This document shows positions 32,208 through 43,225 of a stretch of 64,000 nucleotides of DNA, one piece after another. The position numbers were made by a program, and so were the translations under genes. The stretch covers positions 2,728,001-2,792,000 of the forward strand of contig CAJFCV020000005.1 in NCBI GenBank assembly GCA_904066235.2, in the 5' to 3' direction. The notes under the pieces are model-generated. The model made no database searches and was not told where the DNA came from. It worked only from the letters and a program-made list of their open reading frames with translations. The first letter of the stretch is position 1. Every line of letters begins with the position of its first letter. Source of the DNA: Bursaphelenchus xylophilus (lineage: Eukaryota; Nematoda; Chromadorea; Rhabditida; Aphelenchoididae).

Positions 32208-32923
32208 CAGTGGCGGATCTGATCCAGTAGCAAAAAACGTACCATTTTGCATCCGGGAAGTATCAAAAAATGTGGCAAAATGCCTCCCTCTCCAAGTGAA
32301 AAAAACTCACAGGGGAAGTACCCCAAGTGCGACGCTCAGATTTGGATAAAATTTGGCACATATTTAGAATAATTTTTTCTAAAATATATGCGAGAATCCT
32401 TGCTCGCGTTTTGCAGAAACCAACGAGATTTTTTGGTCGAAAGGCGACAAAAGTTTGAGACTTTTTTTTTCGAATTTCGGCACGAAAATTTGTATCCCCG
32501 TTTGTAACGTAAAGGTTAATTTAATGTTTCCACAAAAAAATTAACTCTTTCCGCACGAAACCAGCAAAGTTATGGCCAAAAAGTGTTTTTCTCTCTGACC
32601 GCTCTCCGCGTTTAGCGTACTCTCTCGGCCGCAAAGACCTTTGAATATCTCGGCTTCGCCTTCAAAGCTCGAGCTAAAACTTTGAGGAATTGATACTTAG
32701 TCTATGCCCGAAGTGTGTGCAAAATTTAAAGAAAATCTGAGCGTCGCACTTGGGGTACTTCCCTTGTCAGATTTCAAGAGCCCGCCCGCTCTATTTGTGA
32801 GGGAAAGGGCGCTCCCTTCAAAACGGAGTTTTTTATTAGGAGAGGGATGCTTTTTGGCACATTTTTAGTACCTCACGGATTCAAAATGGTACGTGGTTTG
32901 CCATTTGATCAAGGCCGTCACTG
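32208..32923. mobile_element. Family B TA-element interrupted by family C
   Basis: CAGTGGCGGATCTGATCCAG at 32208 and GATCAAGGCCGTCACTG ending at 32923, with TA on both sides. The interior is split by the element at 32310-32766. Confidence 0.9.
32310..32766 (-). mobile_element. Family C TIR element nested in family B
   Basis: CAGGGGAAGTACCCC to GGGGTACTTCCCTTG. TCA at 32307-32309 and 32767-32769 is its target duplication. Removing the insert restores the family B sequence. Confidence 0.92.
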
Positions 32924-33861
32924 TAAATTGCCTTATCACAATTTACTGTTTAGGAGGCGATTACTGAATATTCCATGGTCGGTAGTTGTATACAACCGTC
33001 TTTTATACCACTGGTACATTCTAAACGGGTGTCATCGTAACACATTTTTCGAAGCTAGAACTAGAGAACTTCAATGCCGAATAACACAAAGACGACTTCA
33101 AAAAAAAAGACACTCCAATTTCTCAGCTGCCCTTGCAGATCATGAGCCAAAATTTTCAAAAATTACTCTGCAAAATTTGCTCGAAATGTCATGACCCCTA
33201 TTTTCTATTTTGTTTTCAACTTTTATCTCTCATTTCTCTTTCCTTTTGTCTCAAGTGCAGACTGTTTACAAACTATGTGGAATAATAAAAGCGGAACGTC
33301 TAACATTTGAACTTTTTATTGGATTTTTTCTTCGCCGTTTTCTCGGAACAAAAAACATTGTTTGCATTTGGGAATAACAAAGAACAAATGGGCCATTTGA
33401 ACTTTTAAAATTCCTTTGAAAAAGCTGTCAAATTCAATTATTTTTTATCAAAAAAAATCAAAAGTGCAAAAAAAAATTTTTTATTTTCCAATACCAAAAA
33501 AATTTTTTTTTATTTTTTGCAATGTCAGATATGTAAATCAAGCTCGTAAAATGTTACGAGCCTGTTTTCGAGACAGCACAGAGATCATATGATAATGTAA
33601 ATTATCATATACGATCAAAAAGTGACATCACCCATGGAATTTGAACTTTTTATGGGTTACAAATTTCATTGAATTCGGCCTGTTGCAAATCCTATGTAAA
33701 TATCGCGGTTTTACATTATGAATTTTCGGATTTGCAAAAAAAAAAATATTTGAAGATTTACTATGCATAATGTACTTACTAATTGGCGAGAAAATGACAG
33801 TAGATCAGACTGGGCATATGTGGGTTTGTTAGGACTTTACAACGATATTTTGCGATTTACC

Positions 33862-33910
33862 GTGGATCCAGTGACAGAAAACGTACCATTTTTCTTCCGG
33901 GATGTATAAA
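33862..33910 (+). mobile_element. Family B left-end fragment
   Basis: GTGGATCCAGTGACAGAAAACG and CTTCCGGGATGTAT only. Confidence 0.55.
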
Positions 33911-33917
33911 AATAGGG

Positions 33918-34235
33918 GTTTCGGTAGTTGAGCCCCCCACGAAAGGTAGTTCAAACCCCCACTGTTTTGCCCGTTTCACACCCCACATAATGAACAAATT
34001 AGAATAATACAAAAAATGTAAGTGGGGGTTTGATCTAAAACGGAGGGGGCTTCATCTAAAACGGAGGAGGCTTCATCTAAGACGTATGGGGCTTGATCTA
34101 AAACGTAGGGGGCTTGTGCTGGACCATACAACTTGGATTAATTGTTTGAAATAAATTTTGTGGTTTAGAATGGACGAGGGGGGTTGTACTGAGTTATGGG
34201 GGGCTAAACTGGACTGGGGGCTGTACTACCTTAGC
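33918..34235. repeat. GGGGCTTGATCTAAAAC tandem array with inverted left part
   Basis: Four to five about 21-bp units (GGGGGCTTCATCTAAAACGGA) at 34022-34112. TTCAAACCCCCAC at 33952 is the inverse of GTGGGGGTTTGAT at 34023. GGGGG/CCCCC units continue to 34235. Confidence 0.75.
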
Positions 34236-34239
34236 CCCA

Positions 34240-34378
34240 AAAAATATAGCAAAATACCTCCCTTTCCAAGTGAAAAAAAACTCCGATTTCTTGGAGAGGG
34301 AGGTATTTTGCCACATTTTTTGATACTTCCCGGATGCAAAATGATACGTTTTTTGCCACTGAATCAGGTCCGTCACTG
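34240..34378. mobile_element. Family B, left-truncated
   Basis: Starts inside the left arm (AAAATATAGCAAAATACC) and ends GAATCAGGTCCGTCACTG followed by TA. Confidence 0.75.
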
Positions 34379-34548
34379 TACACAGGCTGTTTTTTACGTC
34401 TGTCAAGCTCATGTATAATCGCCGAAAAATTATAGCCTATGCCTAATTTTTTGCGACGAGAGCGAACCCGAAACATTCAACAGTCTTTGCCACCAAGAGA
34501 CTATGCAAAATGAAGAGAGCGGGCAGAGAACAGACGTTTCTTGCAAAT

Positions 34549-34600
34549 CAATCTGTCGGGAAAATAGTGAGCGCTCTGTATGGTCTGAACTTTCCCCGGC
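34549..34600 (+). mobile_element. Family A fragment
   Basis: AATCTGTCGGGAAAATAGTGAGCGCTCTG only. Similar left-end fragments occur at 34771-34815, 35637-35690 (degenerate) and 30424-30450. Confidence 0.6.
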
Positions 34601-35140
34601 GTTGTTAGTACACGAGAAAATTATGCCCATATTTCTACTGTTTGAAAAAAGTGAAATTCGTAGACTTTTCGCTGACTTTCGACGTTAAAATCTTGGTTGT
34701 TCCTACAAAAGCGCGGTTTTGAAATCTCAGACATATGTGTGTCTCAATAAACTTTGTTTTCTTGCCGTACCGGTCTGTCGGGAAAATAATAAGCGCTCTG
34801 TTGCATCGAAAATCGACCTTTTAGGTGCAAGAAGTTTTAAAAATGTAATATTTTCGCATCTTATTGTAGAGCTTACAGCGCGGGGTTCATTACAATATTT
34901 ATATATTCTAGAAGCGGAACCTTTACTCTATACCCATGCCAATTTTCAAGTCTCTATCTTGAACGGCTAGCAAGCAATGTATTAAAGAAGGAGGTCCACT
35001 TTGAAAAACTAGAAAAAAATCGAGGAGACCGGTTGTGTCCCAAAAGTTGAAAATGCCGTTCCATACCGTATTTTAAATTTGTATAATTTGTGATTTCCAT
35101 TTTTCCAGCAAATTTTTATTAAAATAAGAGTGCATTCTGT

Positions 35141-35350
35141 ATGGTGTCGCATGACTTTGGGGCTGACTTCTTTCGTGACTCATTAACTATTGCATTCGAA
35201 TACACTTTCAAAATAATCGAAAAGAAACGGGATGACAATACTGTTGATGATTACTTTATGGGCGCTGATAAATTATGCAGCGCGTATAAAGGGCTTCTCC
35301 AACATTATAATAATAGAGTTTATTTTGGGAGAGATTGGCCGACGGTTTAG
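35141..35350 (+). CDS. Hypothetical 69-codon ORF inside the TIR element
   Basis: Begins MVSHDFGADFF and ends YFGRDWPTV. The composition is mixed and protein-like, unlike the low-complexity shadows nearby. No domain recognised; could be a fragment of a transposon protein. No splice or regulatory support. Confidence 0.2.
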   Translation: MVSHDFGADFFRDSLTIAFEYTFKIIEKKRDDNTVDDYFMGADKLCSAYKGLLQHYNNRVYFGRDWPTV

Positions 35351-35541
35351 CGGCAATCTTTGTGGTGGGTTTTCGTACTGTAAAGTCTATACAATCCTTT
35401 GTCCAAGCACGTAAAAACTGGGGATGTCTCGCGCGAAGTGCATGTCCTTGTGTAAAACCGGGGGCTTTCGCAGCGCCGCAATCAAAGAACAGTGCACATT
35501 CTGAGGAGTTTTTGTGGCGTGTACTGTGGGATTGTGCGAAA

Positions 35542-35589
35542 CTATAGCCGGGAGAGGATCTTTTACTCTTCGAAATGCACGTCTGACAG
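35542..35589 (-). repeat. 48-bp identical core, copy 1
   Basis: Reverse complement of 40613-40660 without a difference, while flanks match only roughly. Core begins CTGTCAGACGTGCATTTCG and ends CTCCCGGCTATAG. Confidence 0.8.
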
Positions 35590-36067
35590 TGTTTACACAT
35601 AGTAGGAAAGTGCAGATTTCTTTGGAGATTTGTTGTATTAGTCTATTGGGAAAATAGTGAACGTGCCGCTGCATCAATCGCGTCGCACGGCATTCTGTGC
35701 TTGTGGCACACAACCGGTCTCCCTAATTTTTCTATTTTTTCAAAATGGACCTCCTTCTTTAATTCATTGCTCGCTCGCCGTTGAAGCTAAATCCATGTAA
35801 CGGGTCTTTCAAGAAACGTGAAGGAAAGTAGGAGGCTATAACTTTCGGCGGAGGCGGCGCAGAGACTTGGTTTTTGGAATATGTATTTTTCAGCGACATT
35901 ATTTTTTGACTATGAAAAAACAAGATTTTTAAGTGCAAACTGAGATCGCTACGACCTTCTGAAGTAGAGGCATCTCTACCCCGAAAACCAGGTTTTTTCG
36001 GTTGAAAGTGATCGAGAAATTTCAGACTATCAATAATAAATATTATAATGCGCTCAAAGTTCGGCAA

Positions 36068-36165
36068 GTCTGTCGGGAAAATAGTAAGCGCTCTGTAGCA
36101 TCGAAACCGCATCAGCGCCGAGAAAATGGACTGTGTCGCGGCCATATCAAAATGATTTTAGCTTC
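36068..36165 (+). mobile_element. Family A left half
   Basis: AGTCTGTCGGGAAAATAGTAAGC through GCGCCGAGAAAATGGACTGTGTCGCGGCC; right half missing. Confidence 0.7.
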
Positions 36166-36727
36166 ACCATTTTTTGAAATTTCAAAAACACTAATTGCTT
36201 TCCATATTTCAATCTTCAATACGGTACTCCATTACAAAGCCTACAGCCTTGTTTACGACCCGTTTCCAGCCCAGCGCCACTTTGAATCCTTTCCAAATTC
36301 TAAAAATAGCCCTCTCAAAATTCAAACGACTTCCCAACTCTCAATATTTCCCTGCTTCTCTCCTAATTTTTAATGATCTCTGCGTTGTAAACAGCCCAAT
36401 AAAATGGTGGCCAAGAAAAGGCCCATAACATTATGTTAATCATCGCTGTTTCATAAGAAATCCTGCAGTTTTTTTTTTTTTGATATTTTCAATTTTGTTT
36501 TCGAGTCTTTTTTTGTTTCAATTCTTTGATTTTGTTTTCGATTGAGGCTGTAAAGTGCACATGCCTTTTCAAACCGGAATTTCCGCGTGGTTTTGACCTT
36601 ATGTTAAGTTTTTTCTGCGATTACATACTGTAATTCCTTATGATTGTTATAAAAAATGTTTTGTTATTTTTCAAAAGTTTTAGAGGAGCGTATTTTACAA
36701 ATTGTAGAGACAGCGAACGTTCAAAGT

Positions 36728-36981
36728 ACAACGGACCTGCTCCAGTGGAAAAAAACGTACCATTTTGCATCCGGGAAGTATCAAAAAATGTGGCAAAATG
36801 CCTCCTTTTCGAAGTAAAAAGCTCCGTTTTGAAAGGCGCGGCCTTTCCCTCTCAAAAAGAGCGGGCGGACTTTTGAGATTGGAGTTTTTTAACTTCTTGA
36901 GGGAGGTATTTTGCCACATTTTTTGATGCTTCCGGACGCAAAATCGCACGTTTTTTTGCCACTGGATCAGGTCCACCACTG
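36728..36981. mobile_element. Family B TA-element
   Basis: CAACGGACCTGCTCCAGTGG to GATCAGGTCCACCACTG, flanked by TA. Confidence 0.85.
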
Positions 36982-37261
36982 TACAACGCTCAGACATTTA
37001 TTTCAGTTTTTCGCACACCTTATGCCTAGGCCACATAAAACTAATAAAAATTTTGACCCGCAATATAGGAGTAGCTGAAAAATCATTGCTGGTAAAAAAT
37101 TGCGCATATCGTATTGAGCGGCCAGAGAGAAAAACTTTTTTTGCCCTGTTTCTGTCAATTCCTAATGAAATTATTTTTGTTAATAACGCTACCGTACCCA
37201 GTAGAAATATGTATGTAATATTAAGGTAAATTTTGATGCAAAAAATCGCTCAATTTTTTAA

Positions 37262-38501
37262 CCCTTTCCGGACGAGTCGGCACGTATATATTAAAATGAA
37301 AGAGGGTACCCTACTGAGTAACGGCATAATAGTGGTTCAGCCCATCGAAGCTTTATTTGGGACTTATGACAAAAAATGTCCTAAAAAGTACCCCTACTTG
37401 ACATATCACTTTTAAAATTTTTGCGACAAGCTGTAAATCGGAAACTACCCCTAAATTAAAGACGAGGAGTCCTAGTATTGTTACATCCAAGAACTGTCCA
37501 AATCGGAGCACCATAGGATTTGTTATCGATTTTTGGAAATTGAATTTTTAATTTTGGTCAATTTTGGGCCTAAAATCAAGTATATCTTCCGCGGGTATCA
37601 ACCATTTCGGTCCAAATGTGGTTTTTCCGAATCTATTGTGATGCTAGCTTCTTACTAGAATATTTCCACAAAAAACCTATGAGGCATATTTCTGTAAAAC
37701 GCGGAAATGTTGAAAGTGTAAAGGTTTGATCGTATAAAATATCGCCGCGAGCCGCGAAGGGACGGGCGCAGCTCGAAACGAGAAAATATTTTAAGATTTT
37801 TCGAGAAGTTTGATTTTAGCGTGAAACCAAATTAAACTCGATTGAAATTGCCTGAAAACAGAGTAAAAATATAAAAATGACATTTAGGTTATGTTTGCGT
37901 GCTATTTCTGCCTGTATTTCGTGTTGAAATCAGCTTTTCGACACCAAAGTAATATTTCTCGAAGAAAAAATTATTATTTTCTCGTTTCGAGCTGCGCCCG
38001 TCCCTTCGCGGCTCGCGGCGACATTTTATACGACCAAACCTTTACGTTTTCAACATTTCCGCGTTTTACAGAAATATGCCTCATAGGTTTTTTCTGGAAA
38101 TATTGTAGTCAGAAGGTAGCATCACAATAGATTCGGAAAAACCACATTTGGACCGAAATGGTTGATACCGGCGGAAGATATACTTGATTTTAGGTCCAAA
38201 ATTGACCAAAATTAAAAATTCAATTTCCAAAAATCGATAACAAATCCTATGGTGCTCCGATTTGGACAGTTCTTGGATGTAACAATACTAGGACTCCTCG
38301 ACTTTAATTTAGGGGTAGTTTCCGATTTACAGCTTGTCGCAAAAATTTTAAAAGTGATATGTCAAGTGGGGGTACTTTTAAGGACATTTTTTGTCATAAG
38401 TCCCAAATAAAGCTTCGATGGGCTGAACCACTATTATGCCGTTACTCAGTAGGGTACCCTCTTTCATTTTAATATATACGTGCCGACTCGTCCGGAAAGG
38501 G
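37262..38501. mobile_element. Family K: 1.24-kb near-perfect palindrome with TTAA flanks
   Basis: CCCTTTCCGGACGAGTCGG at the left and CCGACTCGTCCGGAAAGGG at the right, TTAA on both sides. The arms match over nearly 550 bp with very few differences. The centre has GAGCCGCGAAGGGACGGGC and its complement around 37880. TTAA duplication and CCC start fit piggyBac-type non-autonomous elements. No transposase. Confidence 0.85.
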
Positions 38502-38547
38502 TTAAATCTTTTGCCAACCATCGGCCCAAATTTCGGACGTGTATATC

Positions 38548-38660
38548 TCACTAGGGAAGTGTACAAACGAACCCTCACCAAATGGCAAGTGATATACACC
38601 ATTTGAAAGCCCTTGAAAAATGGTGCAAGATACCATTTTCATTTTTTGCAGAATGCCTTT
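38548..38660 (+). mobile_element. Family H, right-truncated
   Basis: ACTAGGGAAGTGTACAAACG to TTTTTGCAGAATGCC. Confidence 0.7.
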
Positions 38661-38744
38661 CCGCGACGACACGCTGTAAATTATATTATTTTTAGGTCAT
38701 TTCGCAACAAAAATCTTTCTTTCTCTTGAGCGGATAAAAATCCT

Positions 38745-38828
38745 CGAAGCGGGTTGCTTCAATAGTGCAGGGGTTGCTGAGAAGGCTGATAAGCCAAACC
38801 AAGCTAGGTTCGATTCCCAGCTTGGACA
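38745..38828 (+). tRNA. tRNA-like relic beside family D element
   Basis: B box GGTTCGATTCC is perfect within a T-arm CTAGG/CCCAG. The 5' half (AGTGCAGGGGTTGC) is a weak A box. Lies about 40 bp upstream of the element at 38867. Confidence 0.3.
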
Positions 38829-38866
38829 AAAAGGTTTTGCGTTTTTACAGTTAGGAAAATATTTGA

Positions 38867-39434
38867 CAAGGAAAGTACTTCTATGGGGTGTGGAGTTACA
38901 GGTCGAGATATATATCAAAAAATTCGCAAAAATTTTCTGATTCAGAATATATAAAAATTAGCTGCCTAATTTTGGTCTATCTACGAGTTTTATCAATAAA
39001 TATATTTCTCGAGGAAAAAAATCTGCGGCAACAAAAGCGCGCTCGGTCTCTTCCTTCGGAAGAGAGCGGTGTGGCCGAGTGGTTAGAGCGCTAGATTGGG
39101 AATCCGAGGGTAACGGGTTCGATTCCTTTTGCCACAGAACCCATTTTTTACATTGGAACTACTTTTAAGGTGTAGTTGTAATCCAATTTGATATTTTAAG
39201 GCTTGTCAAGGCCTCAGAATTTAGTTTAGCACAAAATAAAAATTTTTTATTGGTAAAAACGCGGCCAAAAAGACACTTGCATGGTGTCGCGAGAAAACTT
39301 CTGAGGACAAAAACATGTCATCAGACCAAAATTAGGCAGCTAATTTTTATATATTCTGAATCAGAAAATTTTTGCGAATTTTTTGATATATATCTCGACC
39401 TGTAACTCCACACCCCATAGAAGTACTTTCCTTG
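38867..39434. mobile_element. Family D TIR element with tRNA-like sequence, 568 bp
   Basis: CAAGGAAAGTACTTCTATGG to CCATAGAAGTACTTTCCTTG, flanked by TGA on both sides. tRNA-like at 39065-39136. Confidence 0.92.
39065..39136 (+). tRNA. tRNA-like sequence without variable arm, anticodon GGG by position
   Basis: Same A box (TGGCCGAGTGG) and a perfect B box (GGTTCGATTCC). Variable region only GGGTA, and the acceptor has two mismatches. Probably a deleted relative of the 28182 copy. Confidence 0.5.
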
Positions 39435-39731
39435 TGAGTTAAACTTTTACAAACGCTTAAATTTTTCTAGAAAAAGGTAGATTACGGTTAAAATCATCAA
39501 ATTTACATGTTTTTCAAGATTAAAAAAAGTGAAAAGTGTTTTTCACGTTATGGGTATCTAAAACCAGTAAATATCATATGTAAAATGGTTTTACTGGCAA
39601 GCGCCAAACTTCATAATGATTCTTAGTCCAACCTAGTAGCACTACGTATCATTTAGCGTTTTGAAATAAGATTTATTTTGCCCTACAGCAGATATTGTAA
39701 CTACTTAAGGGACAAATCAGCCGTTTATAAT

Positions 39732-39853
39732 TTTTTGCCCTGAGGCATTCTGCAAAAAGTGAAAATGGTACCTTTCGCCATTTTTCAAGGGCTTTCCAAT
39801 GGTGTATAACACTTGCCATTTGGTGAGGGTTCGTTTGTACACTTCCCTAGTCA
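39732..39853 (-). mobile_element. Family H, reverse copy
   Basis: GGCATTCTGCAAAAAGTG to GTTTGTACACTTCCCTAG. Confidence 0.7.
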
Positions 39854-40413
39854 GCTCGAGCTAGAAATCTTGCACTTGTCTTACAATTAGGATTATTTCA
39901 TCTAAATTGAACATAATTTCAGTAAAACGAGGAGAAATGGCCGGAGAAAAAAGGGAATTTGACTGAATTTTTGAGGACTTCCCGAGGCAAAATATGAATG
40001 AGTTTTTTGTAGAAATAAATAAATCACTCTTCAAATATACCTCCAATTTCCTCACTAAAACTTGGAAAATTTGCTGTTTTTGCGCACAGCGTATTTTACA
40101 AACAAATTAATTTTCCAAAAACCTTACTATTGAAACGCCGTGACTTTCACTCTTTTGAACTTTTTACTTTCAACCAATAACCTACGGGAATTTCCTTGTC
40201 AAAACGCATAACTGTCGAGGTTCCCTGACCTTTCCTCCTAACTGTTGTCGCTCATGATGATCTTTCGGCCTGATGACGCCCATTTCCACGCCGGGCTCTG
40301 CTTTTTACTCTGTCTGTAAAAGGCTTGTATCTTTTTGAAAATCGATTTGAAATAATTTTTGGGTGATTCCAAACTTTCTATTTATCGTATTTTACAAAAA
40401 AATTTAATTTTTT

Positions 40414-40563
40414 CAGTCTGTCGAGAAAATAATGAGCTCTCTGCCGCATCAAAAATCGCATCGCCCCGAAAAAATGAATTGTCTCTTGATAAAACCAAAT
40501 TTCTTTTCACTTCAGCGACGCGATCGGCGCAGCGACATTGTGCTCATTATTTTCCCGACAGAT
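40414..40563 (+). mobile_element. Family A MITE
   Basis: CAGTCTGTCGAGAAAATAATGAGC to GTGCTCATTATTTTCCCGACAGA. Followed by the segment with the 48-bp core at 40613. Confidence 0.85.
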
Positions 40564-40612
40564 GAATATAACAAATTTCCAAAAAAATCTGCACTTTTCT
40601 CATATTTAAACG

Positions 40613-40660
40613 CTGTCAGACGTGCATTTCGAAGAGTAAAAGATCCTCTCCCGGCTATAG
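40613..40660 (+). repeat. 48-bp identical core, copy 2
   Basis: Lies 50 bp after a family A element. Both copies share flanking order: TCTGCACTTT before, GCACTGTTCTTTGATT after. Confidence 0.8.
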
Positions 40661-40854
40661 CTCAATCCCATATTACACGCGACAAAAAGTCATCAGAATC
40701 TGCACTGTTCTTTGATTCTGCGTGTCTGTCGCTGCGAATAACAAAGAGGGCTACTGGACACCATAACTTAGAAAAAATCGTGTTTAGCAGTTAGACAGTA
40801 CTGGAAAGCAAGAAAAATGCGAAGAAATATGATTACTGCGAGTTGAAATTTTTT

Positions 40855-41040
40855 TCGGGTCGATGACAGTTTGGGCCAACACAAAATCGATCGATATGGG
40901 GCGTAGGGATGGTGAATACTCAAGAAAAGGCTGTAGGAAGTGCCTACCAGACCTGGCAAAGCCGTTGGATGATCGGCGCACTCTCGGCGAAGGCTCGGCG
41001 GAGACTTGGCGAAGTTTTTTTGTCTGGCGATCTCTTCTCA
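40855..41040 (+). repeat. Family G, partial
   Basis: GGTCGATGACAGTTTGGGCC, ATCGATCGATATGGGGCGTAGG, CTGTAGGAAGTGCCTACC and GCGAAGGCTCGGCGGAGAC. Confidence 0.75.
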
Positions 41041-41102
41041 TTTTTTATACTTCCCGGATACAAAATTTTACGTTTTTTGCCCCTGGATCAGGTCCCCCGC
41101 TG
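41041..41102. mobile_element. Family B right-end fragment
   Basis: CTTCCCGGATACAAAATTTT to GATCAGGTCCCCCGCTG, fused to family G sequence on its left. Confidence 0.65.
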
Positions 41103-41157
41103 TAGATAGTACTGACATCCAAGGAAAATGTAAAGAAAAATGATTACTGCGGGTTCA

Positions 41158-41380
41158 AAATTTGAGCCAACTTTTCGGGTCGACTACAGTTCGGGCCAAC
41201 ACAAAATCGATCGATATGGGGCGTAGGGCAGGTGGATATTCAAAAAAGGCTGTAGGAAGTGCCTACCAGACCTGGCGAAGCCGTTGGATGATCGGCGGAC
41301 ACTTGGCGAAGGCTCGGCGGAGACTTGGCGAAGGCTCGGCGGAGACTTGGCGAAGCCTTTTTCTCCGGAAATCTCCTATC
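41158..41380 (+). repeat. Family G, partial, with tandem 20-mer
   Basis: Same order as 40855. The GCGAAGGCTCGGCGGAGACT unit is present twice in tandem. Confidence 0.75.
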
Positions 41381-41547
41381 ATTTTCCACCATCTTTTGTC
41401 CGCAATGATTGTTGAATATCTCGGCTGTTACTGCAAGTTGTGCGCTAAAATTTTCAGCAATTATTGCGTTGACTGGGTAGATCCAGCCTGCTAAATTTGA
41501 AGAAAATCACAGTCATAGGCTCTCCTCAATTTTACTTTCTACAGAAA

Positions 41548-41697
41548 CAGTCTGCCGGGAAAATAATGAGCACAATGTCGCTGCGCCGATCGCGTCGCTG
41601 AAAGGCAATTTTATTTTTCCTCGACACGGTTTATTTTCTCGGCGGCGATGCGATATTCGATGCGACAGAGTGCTCATTATTTTCCCGACAGACCGAT
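41548..41697 (-). mobile_element. Family A MITE
   Basis: ACAGTCTGCCGGGAAAATAATGAGC to GCTCATTATTTTCCCGACAGAC, in the reverse orientation of the core. Confidence 0.85.
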
Positions 41698-42339
41698 ATA
41701 ATGAAGCGGCGTATTTTACCAAAAACAAAAAGTTATTTTTCCATTTTCCGGTCAATTATTTTGTGATGACTTTTCCCGTACTTTGCTTCCGTTTTCCATC
41801 AAAAAATTTTAATTTCCCATCAAATTCCAGTGTGTTTTTTGTCTGGATTCATTGCTTCCTGCTCCAATAAACTCTGCACTTCCGTGTGCTCTAAAATTTG
41901 TTTTTCCCCCAATTTTATCTTCCCCATTATATCTGGCTCCCCGTTTTTTATTTTCTTTTTTCTCTTCCTGTTTTTTCGAAATTTCTTTTTGAGATACTAT
42001 CAAAAAAACGGCCTTTGTTTTTTGTGGAGCTACATTGGAGAGGGACTGAAATACAAGAAGACTTGCGAGTCTCGGAAATTTAGGGAGACAATCGGGTCAA
42101 AGATCTTTCTGAGGACTTTTTATGAGCCATATAAACAGTACAGTAATGGAGATTACTCTTGTAGATTGACCTTGCTTTTGCGCTTAATATGTTTGTTAAA
42201 ATTTATCAACCAATAAAACCACTGTGTTACAAACTACCGCAACAGAGACTGTCTAAAACGACAGTTTCAGAATTTTCAAGAACTCAATTTTATATCAAAA
42301 TTAGCCTCCAAATAACAAAGCCTTTCTAGACCAAATATC

Positions 42340-42477
42340 AGTCCGTCAGAAAAATAATAGTCGCTCTGTCGAATCGAAAATCGCATCGCCGTTGAGAAAA
42401 TGAATTGTGACACGGCAAAATCAAATTTCTTTTCACTTCAGCCAGCGAAATTGCGCTCATTATTTTCCCGACAGAGT
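42340..42477 (+). mobile_element. Family A MITE
   Basis: AGTCCGTCAGAAAAATAATAGTCGC to GCGCTCATTATTTTCCCGACAGAG; slightly shorter core. Confidence 0.8.
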
Positions 42478-42579
42478 GATTAATTTTTTGGTCTGCGATG
42501 ATTTGTTCAACAGAAGCCGAACATACCAAAATTTTAAGGTCAAGACTAGCCAATGCTAGATAAATCGCATGATTACTAA

Positions 42580-43225
42580 TCAGTCCGCAAAGTCGCTGGA
42601 GTGATTCTAGCGACATGCACTGTGTCGTAAGACAAAAAAATTTTTTGCACTGTGCAATTTCTAGCTCTTTGCACCGTGCAGCAGGCTTTTTTGGGCTGTT
42701 GCTCGCTGACTTTTTCTGCAAAGTCCGAAGGCAAAAAATCGCTCCAGCTTTACAAACGGACTAGTACACAAAAAAAATCCAGATTTCCTCATATAGTCGC
42801 GCTCAAAAGTCCTGACATTTTTTGCACCGTGCGAAATTTCGGGGTTTGGACGTCGCTCCAGCAAATTCGGGTTTGTCGCGGCAAAAGTGCACGTCGCAAG
42901 TGCAAAAACGGGAAATCGCGGCGATAAATGCGAAAAGATGCACCGTGCGGATGAAAATGAAAGAGAAAGCACGGTGCGAAAGTTCGGGTTTTGGACGCCG
43001 CGCCCGCAAATTCGGGTTTGTCGCGCGCGAAAGTGCATGTCGCTAGTGCAATCGCGGCGACAAATGCACCGTGCGGATGAAATGAAAGAAGAATGCACGG
43101 TGCGAAAAATGTCAGGACTTTTGAGCGCGATTAGTACTAGTCCGTCCGTAAAGTCGCTGGAATGTTTTCGGCGACATTCACCCCGCGAAACCGAAAGTTC
43201 ACTTTGCACTGTGCAATAAATGATA
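42580..43225. repeat. Family E composite: two modules flanking an inverted repeat
   Basis: Modules at 42580-42750 and 43141-43225 flank a fold-back whose arms (GCGCTCAAAAGTCCTGACAT and its complement) lie at 42799 and 43112. Eight exact sites. ACTAGTAC lies at both fold-back flanks. Confidence 0.8.

Larger units (their letters stand above)
34962..35784. mobile_element. TIR element with a 69-codon ORF
   Basis: Left AACGGCTAGCAAGCAATG, ATTAAAGAAGGAGGTCC and GAGACCGGTTGTG have complements at the right (GGACCTCCTTCTTTAAT, CATTGCTCGCTCGCCGTT). The interior holds an ORF, a 48-bp conserved core and a family A remnant. Confidence 0.65.

Noticed and set aside
35530..35630. Peptide VRRAFRRVKDPLPAI encoded at two loci
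   Set aside because: DNA is identical over 48 bp, so peptide identity gives no evidence of coding constraint.
36448..36455. CTGTTTCA, the upstream motif of type 1 nematode piRNAs (also reverse near 4468 and 7732)
   Set aside because: Two or three hits are expected by chance in 64 kb; no clustering and no supporting small-RNA start.
37233..37415. Duplicate 45-residue peptide MKEGTLLSNG... at both ends of the palindrome
   Set aside because: Identical because the DNA is an inverted repeat; too short and without splice signals.
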